Positions 50,853 to 60,676 of a stretch of 64,000 nucleotides of DNA are shown one piece after another. The notes under the pieces are model-generated. The model searched no databases. It was not told where the DNA came from and worked only from the letters and a program-made list of their open reading frames with translations. Source of the DNA: Lachnospiraceae bacterium (GTDB lineage Bacteria > Bacillota > Clostridia > Lachnospirales > Lachnospiraceae); the NCBI GenBank assembly GCA_017621815.1, contig JAGASK010000050.1, positions 1 through 64,000 of the forward strand. Reading direction: 5' to 3'. The stretch's first letter is position 1. Each line of letters begins with the position of its first letter. Made by a program: the position numbers and the translations under genes.

Positions 50853-51914
50853 ATGAATATTTACCCTGAGAATTTTGATAAAAGCGATTGGAGGTACTCC
50901 CGTTCTTATCAGAGAAGTCTGGATTTATTAAAAGGCTCTATTGACCTTCATGTACATGCAGGCCCACATCTTGTCAGCAGTCCCAGAAGCGTGAATCCGG
51001 TACAGGCAGCCATTGAGGCAAGAGATGCCGGAATGAGAGCCATAGCGTATATGTGTGTGTTTAACTGGTCGGTGGGAACTTCATGGATTGTAAATGAAGC
51101 GGTGCCGGATTTCACTACATATGGCGGTATTATTTTAAATACCGTATTGGGTGGAATGAATCCGAGGGCGGTTAAAACAGCCGTATATTATGGCAATGGG
51201 GCCAGGTATGTTTCCTTTGGAGCTCATTCCACCAAATATCAGGCAGGGGTGGAAGGACGGTACGTCGACGGTCAGTGGAAGAAATTAACGGAACTGTATC
51301 CCGAATTTGTGGAGGAAGAATATAATCGCTGCATTGAAATTCCGCTTGATAAGCCTACAAAGGAATTTGATCAGATTATGAGAGTAATAGCTGATAATCC
51401 GCAGATTTATCTGGTAAGCGGGCATATTTCCAACAAAGAAGCCTTAAGGCTTTGTGATTATGCAGAAGAATACGGAATTAAAAAGGTGCTGATTTCCAAT
51501 GCAGTTACCGAGCATCTTTCCGAAAAGGAGATTGAATATGTGATTAAAAAGGGCGGAAAGTTGGAAAAATGTCTGGCTGAACATACCCACACCGGCTCCA
51601 TTCCCAAGACACATTATTATGTAGAGCCGGAATATAGGGCATATGATGAGGGGCAGTCAGGTGCTCCGGCAGGCGGCGTGTATGCATCTGCTAATCAAAT
51701 GAGGAAATTTGGTGTGGAAAACTTCATTATCGGAACAGATTTCGGTGTATATACACTGCCTCATCCGGTGGAAGGATTCCGTGAATGGATTGCCTGCCTT
51801 ATGGACTGCGGTTTCAGCGATGAAGAAATCCGCATGGTAAGTACCGTAAATCCCGCAAAAATGCTGGATATTGATATTACAAAGCCCATGCCATGGGAGA
51901 AAGAGGAGGAGTAA
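50853..51914 (+). CDS. DUF6282 amidohydrolase-like protein
   Basis: 353 residues from ATG 50853 (GAGAGGAATTG upstream). An amidohydrolase-type TIM barrel with metal motif IDLHVHAGPH (H33, H35), VSGHISNKEAL, LAEHTHTGS and GTDFGVYTLPHP (likely metal Asp). DUF6282 members are uncharacterised. First gene of the peptide-transport operon, 2 bp before the binding protein, so it may process a substrate brought in by that transporter. Confidence 0.8.
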   Translation: MNIYPENFDKSDWRYSRSYQRSLDLLKGSIDLHVHAGPHLVSSPRSVNPVQAAIEARDAGMRAIAYMCVFNWSVGTSWIVNEAVPDFTTYGGIILNTVLGGMNPRAVKTAVYYGNGARYVSFGAHSTKYQAGVEGRYVDGQWKKLTELYPEFVEEEYNRCIEIPLDKPTKEFDQIMRVIADNPQIYLVSGHISNKEALRLCDYAEEYGIKKVLISNAVTEHLSEKEIEYVIKKGGKLEKCLAEHTHTGSIPKTHYYVEPEYRAYDEGQSGAPAGGVYASANQMRKFGVENFIIGTDFGVYTLPHPVEGFREWIACLMDCGFSDEEIRMVSTVNPAKMLDIDITKPMPWEKEEE

Positions 51915-51916
51915 AA

Positions 51917-53569
51917 ATGAAAAAAAGATTATTGAAAATGCTGGCAGCCTTAATGTCTGTGACAATGCTGCTTGCCGGATGCGGAAATTCCGCAGGCACA
52001 GGCTCAGGCAGTAACGCAGGGACAGCGGAAAGCCAGGAAGAAAGTGGAGGAGAAAATGTGCAGGCAGAAGAAACAAAACGGCTGGTAATGGCTGTTGATC
52101 CGGATTATGAAACTTTTGATCCGGGACGCGCTTATGAGGTGTATGCCGATTTGGTTCTGCATTCCTGTTATGATACTCTTTTACAGTTTGAAGGAGGAGA
52201 TGTGCAGAATCTTGTTCCCTGTGCTGCTGAAAGCTATGAGGTTTCTGAGGATAAGCTGACCTATATCTTTCAGATTAAGCCGGGACAGAAGTTTTCAAGC
52301 GGAAATGAAGTAACGGCGGAGGACTTCAAATGGTCCATTGAGAGAGGCATTCATCTGGAAGGAAATCCTTCTTTTTTGGCTGATTCCATTAATTCTATTG
52401 AAACTGATGGAGACTATACGCTGATTTTTCATATGAAACAGGCAGATGCTTCTTTTCTGACAAAGCTGACCTACTGTATGTTTGCGGCTATTGACAGGAA
52501 GGTTGCAGAAGAAAACGGCGCATCAGCAGGTGAAGATGCGGCTTCGGCAGATACGGCAAAGACCTGGTTTGATTACAATTCAGCAGGTTCCGGTCCTTAC
52601 AAAATTTCATCCTATACGCCAGGCAGCGATGTGGTAATGGTACGTAATGAATATTATAGCGGAACAGCGCCTTATTTTGATGAGATTACTATTAAGACTG
52701 TAACTGATACTTCCTCACAGGTAATGACGGTGCAGGGCGGCGATATTGATATTGCCGTAAACGTGGATGTTGACCAGGCTGCGTCTTTGGAAAATGCGGA
52801 AGGAATTACCGTTCATCATGCACAGACAGCGACTTTTTCCTATTTGCTGCTTAACTGCTCGGAGGAGTATGGACCGATTTCTAATGAAAAAGTGCATCAG
52901 GCTATTCGTTATGCTCTGGATTATGAAGGAATTCTCAGTCTGTCGGCAGAAGGAACTACGGTTCCGGTAGGACCTTTCCCGGAAGGCTTTCCCGGCTCAC
53001 TGGCATCAGCTAATCCGGCAGAACTCCGTGACCTTGATAAAGCAAAGGAATTGCTGGCAGAAGCCGGATATGCGGACGGTTTTAGTGTAGAGTTATATAT
53101 TCCTACCATCAATGTACTTGGAGTGGATTTTGTTACGGTAGGAGAAAAGGTACAGAGTGATTTAAAAGAAATCGGAATTGATGTACAGATTGTGGCACAG
53201 GATTCTGCCGTGGCACAGGAAGGTTACAGAACAGGAACACAGAGTATGGGGCTTCGTATGTGGGGACCCGATTATCCTGATAACGGTTCCCAGCTGGCAT
53301 TTTTGCCCGGCAATGTAGTGGGACTTCGTGCAAACTGGGCGGAGGAAGCCAATCCTGAACTGGCAGAGCTTGGAAGAGCGGCAGAGACCACTGTGGATTT
53401 GGAACAGAGAAATAAAATCTTTAATGAGATTGCGGAGAAAATGAATGAAGAGTCTCCTTTTGTAATGTTGATGCAGCATGCTACCCAATATATTACCAGA
53501 AGCAATATTACGGGCGCTGATTACAGCAATCGTTACCTTTTTGACCTGCGTAACATAGCAGCCGAGTAA
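51917..53569 (+). CDS. Peptide/nickel-type ABC transporter substrate-binding lipoprotein (family 5)
   Basis: 550 residues from ATG 51917 (GGAGGAG inside the previous gene's end). Lipobox LLAGC, Ser/Gly/Glu linker, then the SBP_bac_5 fold: FDPGRAYEVYADLVLHSCYD, EDFKWSIERGIHL, GSGPYKISSYTPGSDVVMVR, NEKVHQAIRYALDYE. Dipeptide/oligopeptide ligands are typical. A stem-loop at 53594-53624 separates it from the permeases. Confidence 0.92.
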   Translation: MKKRLLKMLAALMSVTMLLAGCGNSAGTGSGSNAGTAESQEESGGENVQAEETKRLVMAVDPDYETFDPGRAYEVYADLVLHSCYDTLLQFEGGDVQNLVPCAAESYEVSEDKLTYIFQIKPGQKFSSGNEVTAEDFKWSIERGIHLEGNPSFLADSINSIETDGDYTLIFHMKQADASFLTKLTYCMFAAIDRKVAEENGASAGEDAASADTAKTWFDYNSAGSGPYKISSYTPGSDVVMVRNEYYSGTAPYFDEITIKTVTDTSSQVMTVQGGDIDIAVNVDVDQAASLENAEGITVHHAQTATFSYLLLNCSEEYGPISNEKVHQAIRYALDYEGILSLSAEGTTVPVGPFPEGFPGSLASANPAELRDLDKAKELLAEAGYADGFSVELYIPTINVLGVDFVTVGEKVQSDLKEIGIDVQIVAQDSAVAQEGYRTGTQSMGLRMWGPDYPDNGSQLAFLPGNVVGLRANWAEEANPELAELGRAAETTVDLEQRNKIFNEIAEKMNEESPFVMLMQHATQYITRSNITGADYSNRYLFDLRNIAAE

Positions 53570-53593
53570 AAGCAGGCAGATAAGATGAAATGG

Positions 53594-53624
53594 GAAAGGT
53601 GAATCTTTTCAAGGTTCACCTTTC
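53594..53624 (+). terminator. Stem-loop between binding protein and permease genes
   Basis: GAAAGGTGAA, 11-nt loop, TTCACCTTTC: a 10-bp perfect stem, no strong T-tract. Likely mRNA-stabilising or partial terminator favouring the binding protein. Confidence 0.7.
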
Positions 53625-53643
53625 TGCTTAAGGAGGAAACAGT

Positions 53644-54663
53644 ATGAATGTTTTGCGGTATTTGGGAAGAAGACTTGTTTTTACAGTTTTTCTTCTGATT
53701 GGCGTTACCATGATGGTATATATCATTTCGTATATGGTTCCATCCGACCCGGTAGTGGCCAACCTCAGCGCACGAAATCTGAATAATGAAGAGATGGTAC
53801 AGGCTTATCGGGAAAAGTGGGGATTGGATCAACCGGTATATAAACAGTATTTTACTTATCTGAACAATCTGCTCCATGGGGATATGGGGACTTCCCTGAG
53901 AACGGAAAGGGCGGTTATGGAGGATTTGAAGCTTTATTTTCCGGCAACTTTAGAATTATCAATTTTTGGAATTTTGTTTGCGGTTTTCTTTGGAATGCTG
54001 TTTGGAATTATATCCGCGATTAAAAGAAATAAATGGGTAGATCAGATTTTGCGGGGAGTATCCGTTCTGGGAGTATCGGTACCGGTCTTCTGGATGGCAC
54101 TGCTTCTGCTGTTTGTTTTTTATCTGAAACTGGGAATTTTTCCGGGACCGGGCAGATTGTCTGCCAGTTTGACGCCGCCTGTTCATAAGACCGGTCTGTA
54201 CACTGTAGATGCGCTGTTAATGGGAGATATAAAAGTATTTGCCGATGCGTTTAAGCATCTTTGTCTTCCGGGGATCTGTATGGGACTTTTTACTATGGGG
54301 CTGATTTCCCGTACCAGCCGTTCCAGTCTCCTGGAAGTGCTTTCCCTTGACTATATCCGTACAGCCCGGGCAAAAGGATTAAGAGAAAGAGATGTTATTA
54401 TAAAGCATGCATTGGGAAATTCACTTATTTCCGTGCTTACGGTAATTGGTCTGGGATTTGGAAACCTGCTTGGCGGTATGGTTTTGGTGGAATCGGTATT
54501 TGCCTGGCCGGGAATCGGGCAGTATGCATATAAGGCTGCCCAGAATCTTGATTTTCCGGCAATCGTGGGGGTTTCGCTTTTAATAGCCTTAAATTATGTG
54601 GTAATCAATATTGTGGTAGATTTGCTGTATTGTGTTCTGGACCCCAGAGTGAGGTATATGTAG
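53644..54663 (+). CDS. Peptide ABC transporter permease, DppB type
   Basis: 339 residues, six helices, DppB-type N-terminus (RYLGRRLVFTVFLLIGVTMM, DPVVANLSARNLNNEE, KWGLDQPVYKQY) and EAA loop YIRTARAKGLRERDVIIKHA. Its stop is followed immediately by the next ATG (TAGATG). Confidence 0.94.
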   Translation: MNVLRYLGRRLVFTVFLLIGVTMMVYIISYMVPSDPVVANLSARNLNNEEMVQAYREKWGLDQPVYKQYFTYLNNLLHGDMGTSLRTERAVMEDLKLYFPATLELSIFGILFAVFFGMLFGIISAIKRNKWVDQILRGVSVLGVSVPVFWMALLLLFVFYLKLGIFPGPGRLSASLTPPVHKTGLYTVDALLMGDIKVFADAFKHLCLPGICMGLFTMGLISRTSRSSLLEVLSLDYIRTARAKGLRERDVIIKHALGNSLISVLTVIGLGFGNLLGGMVLVESVFAWPGIGQYAYKAAQNLDFPAIVGVSLLIALNYVVINIVVDLLYCVLDPRVRYM

Positions 54664-55527
54664 ATGAAAAATAAAAAAAGCTTTTTAAAAAACAATACAG
54701 TTTTTCAGGCACTGCGTACCAATACGCTTCTGACAATAGGGGTTGTTATATGTGCCATTTGGCTGTTTGTTATTATATTTGCGGACTATCTTGCACCCTA
54801 TGATCCGCTTTTACAGGATTTGTCTTTGCGCCTGCAGCCTCCCTGCAGGGAGCATTTGTTCGGAACAGATTCACTAGGAAGGGACATTTTAAGCAGGGTT
54901 CTTGCAGGAAGCCGGATTTCCATTGGTGCGGGACTTCAATGTGTAATTATTTCAGCTGTTGCCGGAATGCTGATAGGAGGTATTTCAGGTTATATAGGAG
55001 GCATTTTTGATGATGTGGTCATGCGTATCGGAGAATTATTTTCTTCTTTTCCTACCATTATTCTGGCTATGGTAATTGCCTCTGCAATGGGACCAAGTTT
55101 ATTTAATACACTGCTTACTATGTGCATTGTCTGGTGGCCCAATTATGCCCGGGTAATGAGGGCAATGGTAATTCAGGTAAAATCAAATGAATATGTGGAA
55201 GCCAGCCGTTGTCTGGGGGCATCCAGGATGCGGATTTTTATCAGAGAGATCTTGCCTAACAGTATCAGTTCCGTCATCGTATTAACTACGGTGGATTTCG
55301 GTAATGCTATCTTACTTTTTGCTTCACTGAGTTATCTGGGACTGGGTTCTCCTCCGCCTGCTCCTGAATGGGGAGCCATGGTCAGTAACGGCGCAGAACA
55401 ATTTTATTACTGGTGGGTGGCTACCTTTCCGGGACTTGCTATTTTGAGTGTTTCTTTAGGAGCTAATTTTATTGGCGACGGCATACGGGATTATCTGGAT
55501 CCCAAGCTGAGAAAAACCATCAGCTGA
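54664..55527 (+). CDS. Peptide ABC transporter permease, DppC type
   Basis: 287 residues: FADYLAPYDPLLQDL, HLFGTDSLGRDILSRVLAGS, EAA loop YVEASRCLGASRMRIFIREI, and SYLGLGSPPPAPEWG. Standard partner of the preceding permease. Confidence 0.94.
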   Translation: MKNKKSFLKNNTVFQALRTNTLLTIGVVICAIWLFVIIFADYLAPYDPLLQDLSLRLQPPCREHLFGTDSLGRDILSRVLAGSRISIGAGLQCVIISAVAGMLIGGISGYIGGIFDDVVMRIGELFSSFPTIILAMVIASAMGPSLFNTLLTMCIVWWPNYARVMRAMVIQVKSNEYVEASRCLGASRMRIFIREILPNSISSVIVLTTVDFGNAILLFASLSYLGLGSPPPAPEWGAMVSNGAEQFYYWWVATFPGLAILSVSLGANFIGDGIRDYLDPKLRKTIS

Positions 55528-55537
55528 AAACAGAAAG

Positions 55538-56638
55538 ATGAGTGAAATAGGAAAGGAAAAGCCGATGAAAAAAAATGAGAAAACAGCAGAACTTCAGGAA
55601 ACGGCTGATGACCGGAACGGTTCCCTGCTTAGAATTGAGAATCTGGAAGTTGAATTTCATACTGTGGAAGGCATTCATAAGGCGGTACGGAAGGTTTCTT
55701 ACGAAGTGAAGATGGGAGAGACTTTGGGTGTTGTAGGAGAAAGCGGCAGCGGAAAAAGTGTTACGGCGCTTTCTGTTATGCAGTTGATTCAGAGCCCTCC
55801 GGGGAAAATAATGGGAGGGAAAATTCTTTTTGAAGAGAAGGATTTGCTTTCTTTGTCCAAGGAGGAAATGAATCATATCAGAGGTAATGAAATCGCCATG
55901 ATTTTTCAGGAGCCTATGACTTCTTTAAATCCGATACATACCTGTGGAAAGCAGATTATGGAGCCGCTTATACTGCATAAAGGCTATAGTAAATCAGAGG
56001 CTTATGAAAAAGCGCTGCAGATGATGGGACAGGTGGGAATTCCCATTCCCCGGCAGAGAATGAAAGAATATCCCCATCAGCTTTCAGGTGGAATGCGCCA
56101 GAGAGTTATGATTGCTATGGCGCTGGTATGCAAGCCCAAGCTGCTGATTGCAGATGAACCCACGACGGCTTTGGATGTAACCATTCAGGCCCAGATTCTG
56201 GAACTGATGAAGATACTTCGGAAAGAAATGAATTCATCCATTATCATGATTACCCACGATTTGGGAGTGGTTGCGGAAATGTGCGACAGAGTGGTGGTTA
56301 TGTATGACGGACAGATTGTAGAAGTGTGTAAGGTCAGTGATTTATTCAGGCATCCGTATCATCCCTACAGCGAAGGCCTGATTTGTTCCATTCCTTCTAT
56401 TGGCGGTACGAGAAGAAAACTATATGCCATCAAGGGAACGGTTCCCAGTCCCTATGAAGAAAAGACAGGCTGCAGCTTTGCACCCCGCTGTCAATATGCG
56501 AAGGATATTTGCCGCAGACAGTGCCCTGAAATGACGGACTTGGGTAATGGGAGGTTGGTGAGATGCTGGAATTACAGGGAAACAGGAAATTTGATGGAAA
56601 CAGCAAAGGAATCGCCGGAAGGGAGGGGAAAAGCATGA
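55538..56638 (+). CDS. Peptide ABC transporter ATP-binding protein, DppD type
   Basis: 366 residues from ATG 55538; ATG 55565 with GAAAGGAA before it is an equally good start. Walker [10 protein letters not shown], signature LSGGMRQR, Walker [13 protein letters not shown], and the C-terminal oligopeptide-transport cluster [14 protein letters not shown]...CPEM, an Fe-S-type Cys motif. Overlaps the next gene (ATGA). Confidence 0.95.
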   Translation: MSEIGKEKPMKKNEKTAELQETADDRNGSLLRIENLEVEFHTVEGIHKAVRKVSYEVKMGETLGVVGESGSGKSVTALSVMQLIQSPPGKIMGGKILFEEKDLLSLSKEEMNHIRGNEIAMIFQEPMTSLNPIHTCGKQIMEPLILHKGYSKSEAYEKALQMMGQVGIPIPRQRMKEYPHQLSGGMRQRVMIAMALVCKPKLLIADEPTTALDVTIQAQILELMKILRKEMNSSIIMITHDLGVVAEMCDRVVVMYDGQIVEVCKVSDLFRHPYHPYSEGLICSIPSIGGTRRKLYAIKGTVPSPYEEKTGCSFAPRCQYAKDICRRQCPEMTDLGNGRLVRCWNYRETGNLMETAKESPEGRGKA

Positions 56639-57642
56639 AGACCATGGAAGAAAAAAATGCGGAAGGCAATGTGATAAAGGATGAGGATTTTATTCAGGTA
56701 AAAAGCTTAAAACAGTATTTCCCTGTATCAGGAAATTCTTTGCTTAACAGGCAGTATGTGAAAGCAGTAGATGATGTCAGTTTCAGTATCCGTAAGGGTG
56801 AAACTCTGGGATTGGTAGGTGAATCGGGATGTGGAAAAAGCACTCTTGGAAGAACGCTGCTGCAGCTGTATGTTCCGACAGGTGGAGAAGTTATTTTTGA
56901 CGGACAAAAGCTGGGGGATTTACGCAAAAAGGAAATGAAAAGCTTTCGTAAGAGAATGCAGCTTATTTTTCAAGACCCAAGCGCCTGCCTGAATCCAAGA
57001 AAAACGGTTCGTGAAATTTTGATGGAGCCGTACAGAATACACAGAGTTGGGACAGAAAAGGAAAGGGAACAAAAGGTTCTTTTTCTGATGGACAGAGTGG
57101 GACTGGAATCCTATTATCTTTCCAGATATCCTCATGAGATGAGCGGCGGCCAGAAACAGAGGGTGGGAATTGCCCGTGCGCTGGCATTAAAGCCCGAGCT
57201 GATTGTCTGTGATGAGGCAGTTTCGGCTCTGGATGTATCTATACAGGCACAGGTAATCAATCTGCTTGAGCAGCTGCAGGAGGAATTTTCCCTGACCTAT
57301 CTTTTTATTTCCCATAATCTCAGTATTGTCCACCATATCAGTGACAGGGTGGCTGTGATGTATCTGGGAAAAATGGTAGAACTTGGTTCTGATACCGCTA
57401 TTTATGAAAATCCTTGTCATCCCTATTCACAGGCTCTGATATCGGCAATACCGAATGCGGACTGTGAAAAGGACAAAAGCAGAATTCTGCTTACGGGCGA
57501 TGTACCCTCTCCGGTAAATCCGCCTTCAGGCTGTCGTTTTCATACCAGATGCCGGCACTGCAGGGAAATCTGCAGACAGGAGGAACCGGGACTGCGGGAA
57601 ATAGAACCGGATCATTATGTGGCGTGTCATCTTTTTGGGTGA
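56635..57642 (+). CDS. Peptide ABC transporter ATP-binding protein, DppF type
   Basis: 335 residues from ATG 56635, overlapping the previous stop. Walker A GESGCGKST, signature MSGGQKQR, Walker B LIVCDEAVSALD (Glu kept, Pro replaced by Ala as in DppF/OppF), and C-terminal CRFHTRCRHCREIC. Completes the five-component importer. Confidence 0.95.
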   Translation: MKTMEEKNAEGNVIKDEDFIQVKSLKQYFPVSGNSLLNRQYVKAVDDVSFSIRKGETLGLVGESGCGKSTLGRTLLQLYVPTGGEVIFDGQKLGDLRKKEMKSFRKRMQLIFQDPSACLNPRKTVREILMEPYRIHRVGTEKEREQKVLFLMDRVGLESYYLSRYPHEMSGGQKQRVGIARALALKPELIVCDEAVSALDVSIQAQVINLLEQLQEEFSLTYLFISHNLSIVHHISDRVAVMYLGKMVELGSDTAIYENPCHPYSQALISAIPNADCEKDKSRILLTGDVPSPVNPPSGCRFHTRCRHCREICRQEEPGLREIEPDHYVACHLFG

Positions 57643-57762
57643 TTAATATATTGGATTTTGGAACAGATGAAATTGATTTCCGCAGGCAACGAGCCAGATG
57701 ATCATGCCTGTATGAGCATTTGGCAGCTGATGCAGGGACATTAAAAGGAAAGAAGGGTTTTT

Positions 57763-58854
57763 ATGAATTACGAACAAAGAATAAGTAATGCACAGAAAAG
57801 GATGAAGGAACAGGGAATCGATTATCTGATTCTGACACCTTCAACAGATTTGCTTTATCTGACAGGCTACAGAGGGATGCTGTCGGAAAGGCTGACTTGT
57901 CTGATTTTAACACAGGATGAGCCGTATTTTGTGCTTCCGCAATTTGAAATGGATACTTTGTATACAAAACTGAGCCTGAAGGTTACCTGCATTCCCTGGG
58001 AGGAAACGGAAAGTCCTTATGAAAAAATTGAAAGAGTCCTGCTGGATGGGAAGAAGACAGCGGCTATCGGGGCTTATGCTCCGGGAATGGTGATGTACAG
58101 GTTCCAGAAGAAATTTTCCGGGTGGGAATGGACTCTGGCAAATGATATTCTGGACGATATGAGAATGATAAAGAGCGTGGAGGAGGAAAGCTGTATTAAG
58201 GAGAGCCATAAAAGATGTGAAAAAGCGCTGTACAGGTTATATGAGCATGGCCTGCAGGGAATGACGGAAGTGGAAGCCATGAATTTGTTGGAAACTTACT
58301 GTAAGCAGGAGGGCTTAAACATATTAAACGGCTTCAATATGGTGGCAACAGGGCCTGACGGTGCGCTTCAGCATTATGATTCACAGGCTGTGGAAATAAA
58401 GAGGGGGGATCCTGTTATTATTGATTTCGGCTATGAATATGCGGGGTATATATCGGATATTACGCGGACTCCCATAGTCGGATATGCATCGGAAGAAGTA
58501 AAGGAAGTGTACAGCATAGTAAGAGAGGCAAATGAAGCGGCTGCAAGGGCAGTAAAAATCGGTGAGACCTGTGAAAATATTGACAGGGCTGCCAGAGAGG
58601 TAATTGAAGGGTCAGGCTACGGACCATATTTCACCCACAGGCTGGGGCATGGTATCGGCTTGGACATGCATGAGGAGCCTTATATGGTGGAAGGGAATAA
58701 AAGAATCCTTCAGGATGGCTATACTTTCTCGGATGAGCCGGGTATTTATCTGCCCGGCAAATTCGGAATCCGCATAGAGGATATTTTGATAGCCAGACCG
58801 GACGGTGCCCATAAATTAAACGATTTGCCCCATGAGATGGTAATTGTTGATTAA
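57763..58854 (+). CDS. Xaa-Pro peptidase family protein (M24B)
   Basis: 363 residues, RBS AAAGGAAAGAAGG. The pita-bread metallopeptidase has all metal ligands: D221, D232, H296, E325, E339. N-terminal creatinase-like domain about 1-130. It would cleave Xaa-Pro dipeptides or N-terminal Xaa-Pro bonds in the cytoplasm, matching a preceding peptide importer. Last gene of the block. Confidence 0.93.
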   Translation: MNYEQRISNAQKRMKEQGIDYLILTPSTDLLYLTGYRGMLSERLTCLILTQDEPYFVLPQFEMDTLYTKLSLKVTCIPWEETESPYEKIERVLLDGKKTAAIGAYAPGMVMYRFQKKFSGWEWTLANDILDDMRMIKSVEEESCIKESHKRCEKALYRLYEHGLQGMTEVEAMNLLETYCKQEGLNILNGFNMVATGPDGALQHYDSQAVEIKRGDPVIIDFGYEYAGYISDITRTPIVGYASEEVKEVYSIVREANEAAARAVKIGETCENIDRAAREVIEGSGYGPYFTHRLGHGIGLDMHEEPYMVEGNKRILQDGYTFSDEPGIYLPGKFGIRIEDILIARPDGAHKLNDLPHEMVIVD

Positions 58855-58919
58855 TTATAAATTTATCTTTTACATATTAGTTATAAGTTTTTTTATATAA
58901 CTCCTGTAAATTTTTTCTA

Positions 58920-59013
58920 TTGGACTTCATACTCCTTTTGTGGTAGGATTTCACTATCATAAATAAGAGATGAAGCGAAGAGGCTTATGAACAGACAGTT
59001 CATAGGTCTTTTT
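58920..59013 (+). promoter_or_regulatory. Promoter and leader terminator of the second amino-acid transporter
   Basis: TTGGAC (58920-58925), 18-bp spacer, TAGGAT (58944-58949). Then GGCTTATGAAC-AGACA-GTTCATAGGTC with TTTTTT (58982-59013), an intrinsic terminator 24 bp before the start codon. Layout is promoter, short leader, terminator, gene. Confidence 0.6.
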
Positions 59014-59036
59014 GACTTTAAGAGAGGAGAACAATT

Positions 59037-59888
59037 ATGAAAAGAAAAATCGCATTAGCATTAGCAGCAATTATGGCAATTGGCATGGTGGGCTGCGGCA
59101 GCAGTTCGGCTGCAGGAACAGAAGAAAAACAGACAGAGGAAACGAAAACTTCCGAAACAGCAGAAGCAGATACTGCATCTTCAGAAGCTGCTGAAGGAAC
59201 CGAAGGCGGAGAAAAAACTTATATTATTTCCTGCGACCAGGCATTTGCTCCTTTTGCCATCCAGCAGGATGACGGAAGTTATACAGGTATTGATGTGGAG
59301 CTTTTGGATGCCATTGCAAAAGCAGGCGGCTTTGAATATGAATTACAGCCTATGGATTTCAGTGGCATTATACCTGCCCTTGTTTCCGGAACCATTGACG
59401 GCGGTATGGCATGCATGAACATTACAGAGGAAAGAAAAGAAAGTGTTGACTTTTCAGACCCTTATTATGAATCAGGTGTCGCTTTAGTCTGCCGGGCAGA
59501 TGATGATACCATTAATGCCAAAGAAGATTTAAGCGGTAAAATAGCAGCCTGCAAAGAAGGCTCCATCGGACAAATCTGGTGTGAGGACAATGCGGAAACC
59601 TATGGCTATTCTGTAACAGTATATCCTGATTCCGCTTCTATGATGATGGCAGTTACCAACGGACAGGCAGACTTTTTGTTTGAAGACTATCCTACAGTAA
59701 GCTATCAGATTAAGATTGGCGAGCAGGGAGATTTACGTGTGGCCATTGATGCAGTGGATGAAGTCGGCGAAGTGGGATTTGCTGTAAAGAAGGGCACTAA
59801 TGGTGAACTGCTTGAAAAGTTTAATGCAGGCCTTGCAGCCATCAAGGCAGACGGTACTTATGATGAAATTATTGCTAACTATGAATAA
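59037..59888 (+). CDS. Amino-acid ABC transporter substrate-binding lipoprotein (second system)
   Basis: 283 residues, RBS AGAGAGGAG. Lipobox MVGC, Thr/Glu/Ala linker, then the polar amino-acid fold: ISCDQAFAPFAIQQDDGSYT, DVELLDAIAKAGGFE, GGMACMNITEERKESVDFSD. It is a distant paralogue of the 37870 protein; the pocket sequence differs, so a different amino acid is likely. Confidence 0.92.
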   Translation: MKRKIALALAAIMAIGMVGCGSSSAAGTEEKQTEETKTSETAEADTASSEAAEGTEGGEKTYIISCDQAFAPFAIQQDDGSYTGIDVELLDAIAKAGGFEYELQPMDFSGIIPALVSGTIDGGMACMNITEERKESVDFSDPYYESGVALVCRADDDTINAKEDLSGKIAACKEGSIGQIWCEDNAETYGYSVTVYPDSASMMMAVTNGQADFLFEDYPTVSYQIKIGEQGDLRVAIDAVDEVGEVGFAVKKGTNGELLEKFNAGLAAIKADGTYDEIIANYE

Positions 59889-60010
59889 AGGACGGGCTGT
59901 GTTTCAAAGAACTTAAGCTGGGAACTGCCGCGCTGGCTGAAACCTTCGGTCAGTGCGTCAGTCCGTTTATACAACTAAGGAATAGATAACGTAACAAAGG
60001 AGAGAAGTAT

Positions 60011-60664
60011 ATGGCTGATTATTTTAGTTTATTTGCAAAATATCTGCCGCTTTTGCTTAAGGGGCTGCAGAATACGATAATTATAGCAATCGGCGGAGTA
60101 ATATTAGGTACGATACTGGGAATCGTGCTTTGCATTTTATCTATCAGCAAAAATGTTATTTTACAGAAAATTGCAAACTTTTATGTAACAATTGTGCGGG
60201 GCATACCACTTATGATACTTGCCTTGTTTTTGTATTTCGGTGTAATTAAGAATGCTCTGCCGGTTCTGACTTCTGCAATTATTATATTGGGAATCAACGC
60301 TTCGGCATTCATAGCTGAAATTTTCAGGGCGGGGATTCTGGCAATTGACCCGGGACAAATGGAGGCTGCCCGCAGTCTTGGTATGAGCTATTTTCAGGCT
60401 ATGGGGAAAATAATATTGCCCCAGGCTTTTAAAATCATGATTCCCTCCCTGATGAATCAGTTTATTGCCGCTTTGAAAGATACCTCTATTTTATCGGCAA
60501 TCAGTGTGACCGAGCTGACCATGTCGGCAAAAACGATTATTGCAAGAACCTATAAGGCTTTTGAACTCTATTCATTTGCGCTCATTATTTATGTGGTTGT
60601 AATTACGACTCTGACGTTTATCTCAAAGAAAATAGAGCAGAAGCTTAGTTATGATAAGCGATAG
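60011..60664 (+). CDS. Amino-acid ABC transporter permease (second system)
   Basis: 217 residues, HisM type: LPLLLKGLQNTIIIAIGGVI, RGIPLMILALFLYFG, EAA loop EAARSLGMSYFQAMGKIILPQA. Six base pairs before the ATPase. Confidence 0.94.
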   Translation: MADYFSLFAKYLPLLLKGLQNTIIIAIGGVILGTILGIVLCILSISKNVILQKIANFYVTIVRGIPLMILALFLYFGVIKNALPVLTSAIIILGINASAFIAEIFRAGILAIDPGQMEAARSLGMSYFQAMGKIILPQAFKIMIPSLMNQFIAALKDTSILSAISVTELTMSAKTIIARTYKAFELYSFALIIYVVVITTLTFISKKIEQKLSYDKR

Positions 60665-60676
60665 GAGGTTTTGGTT

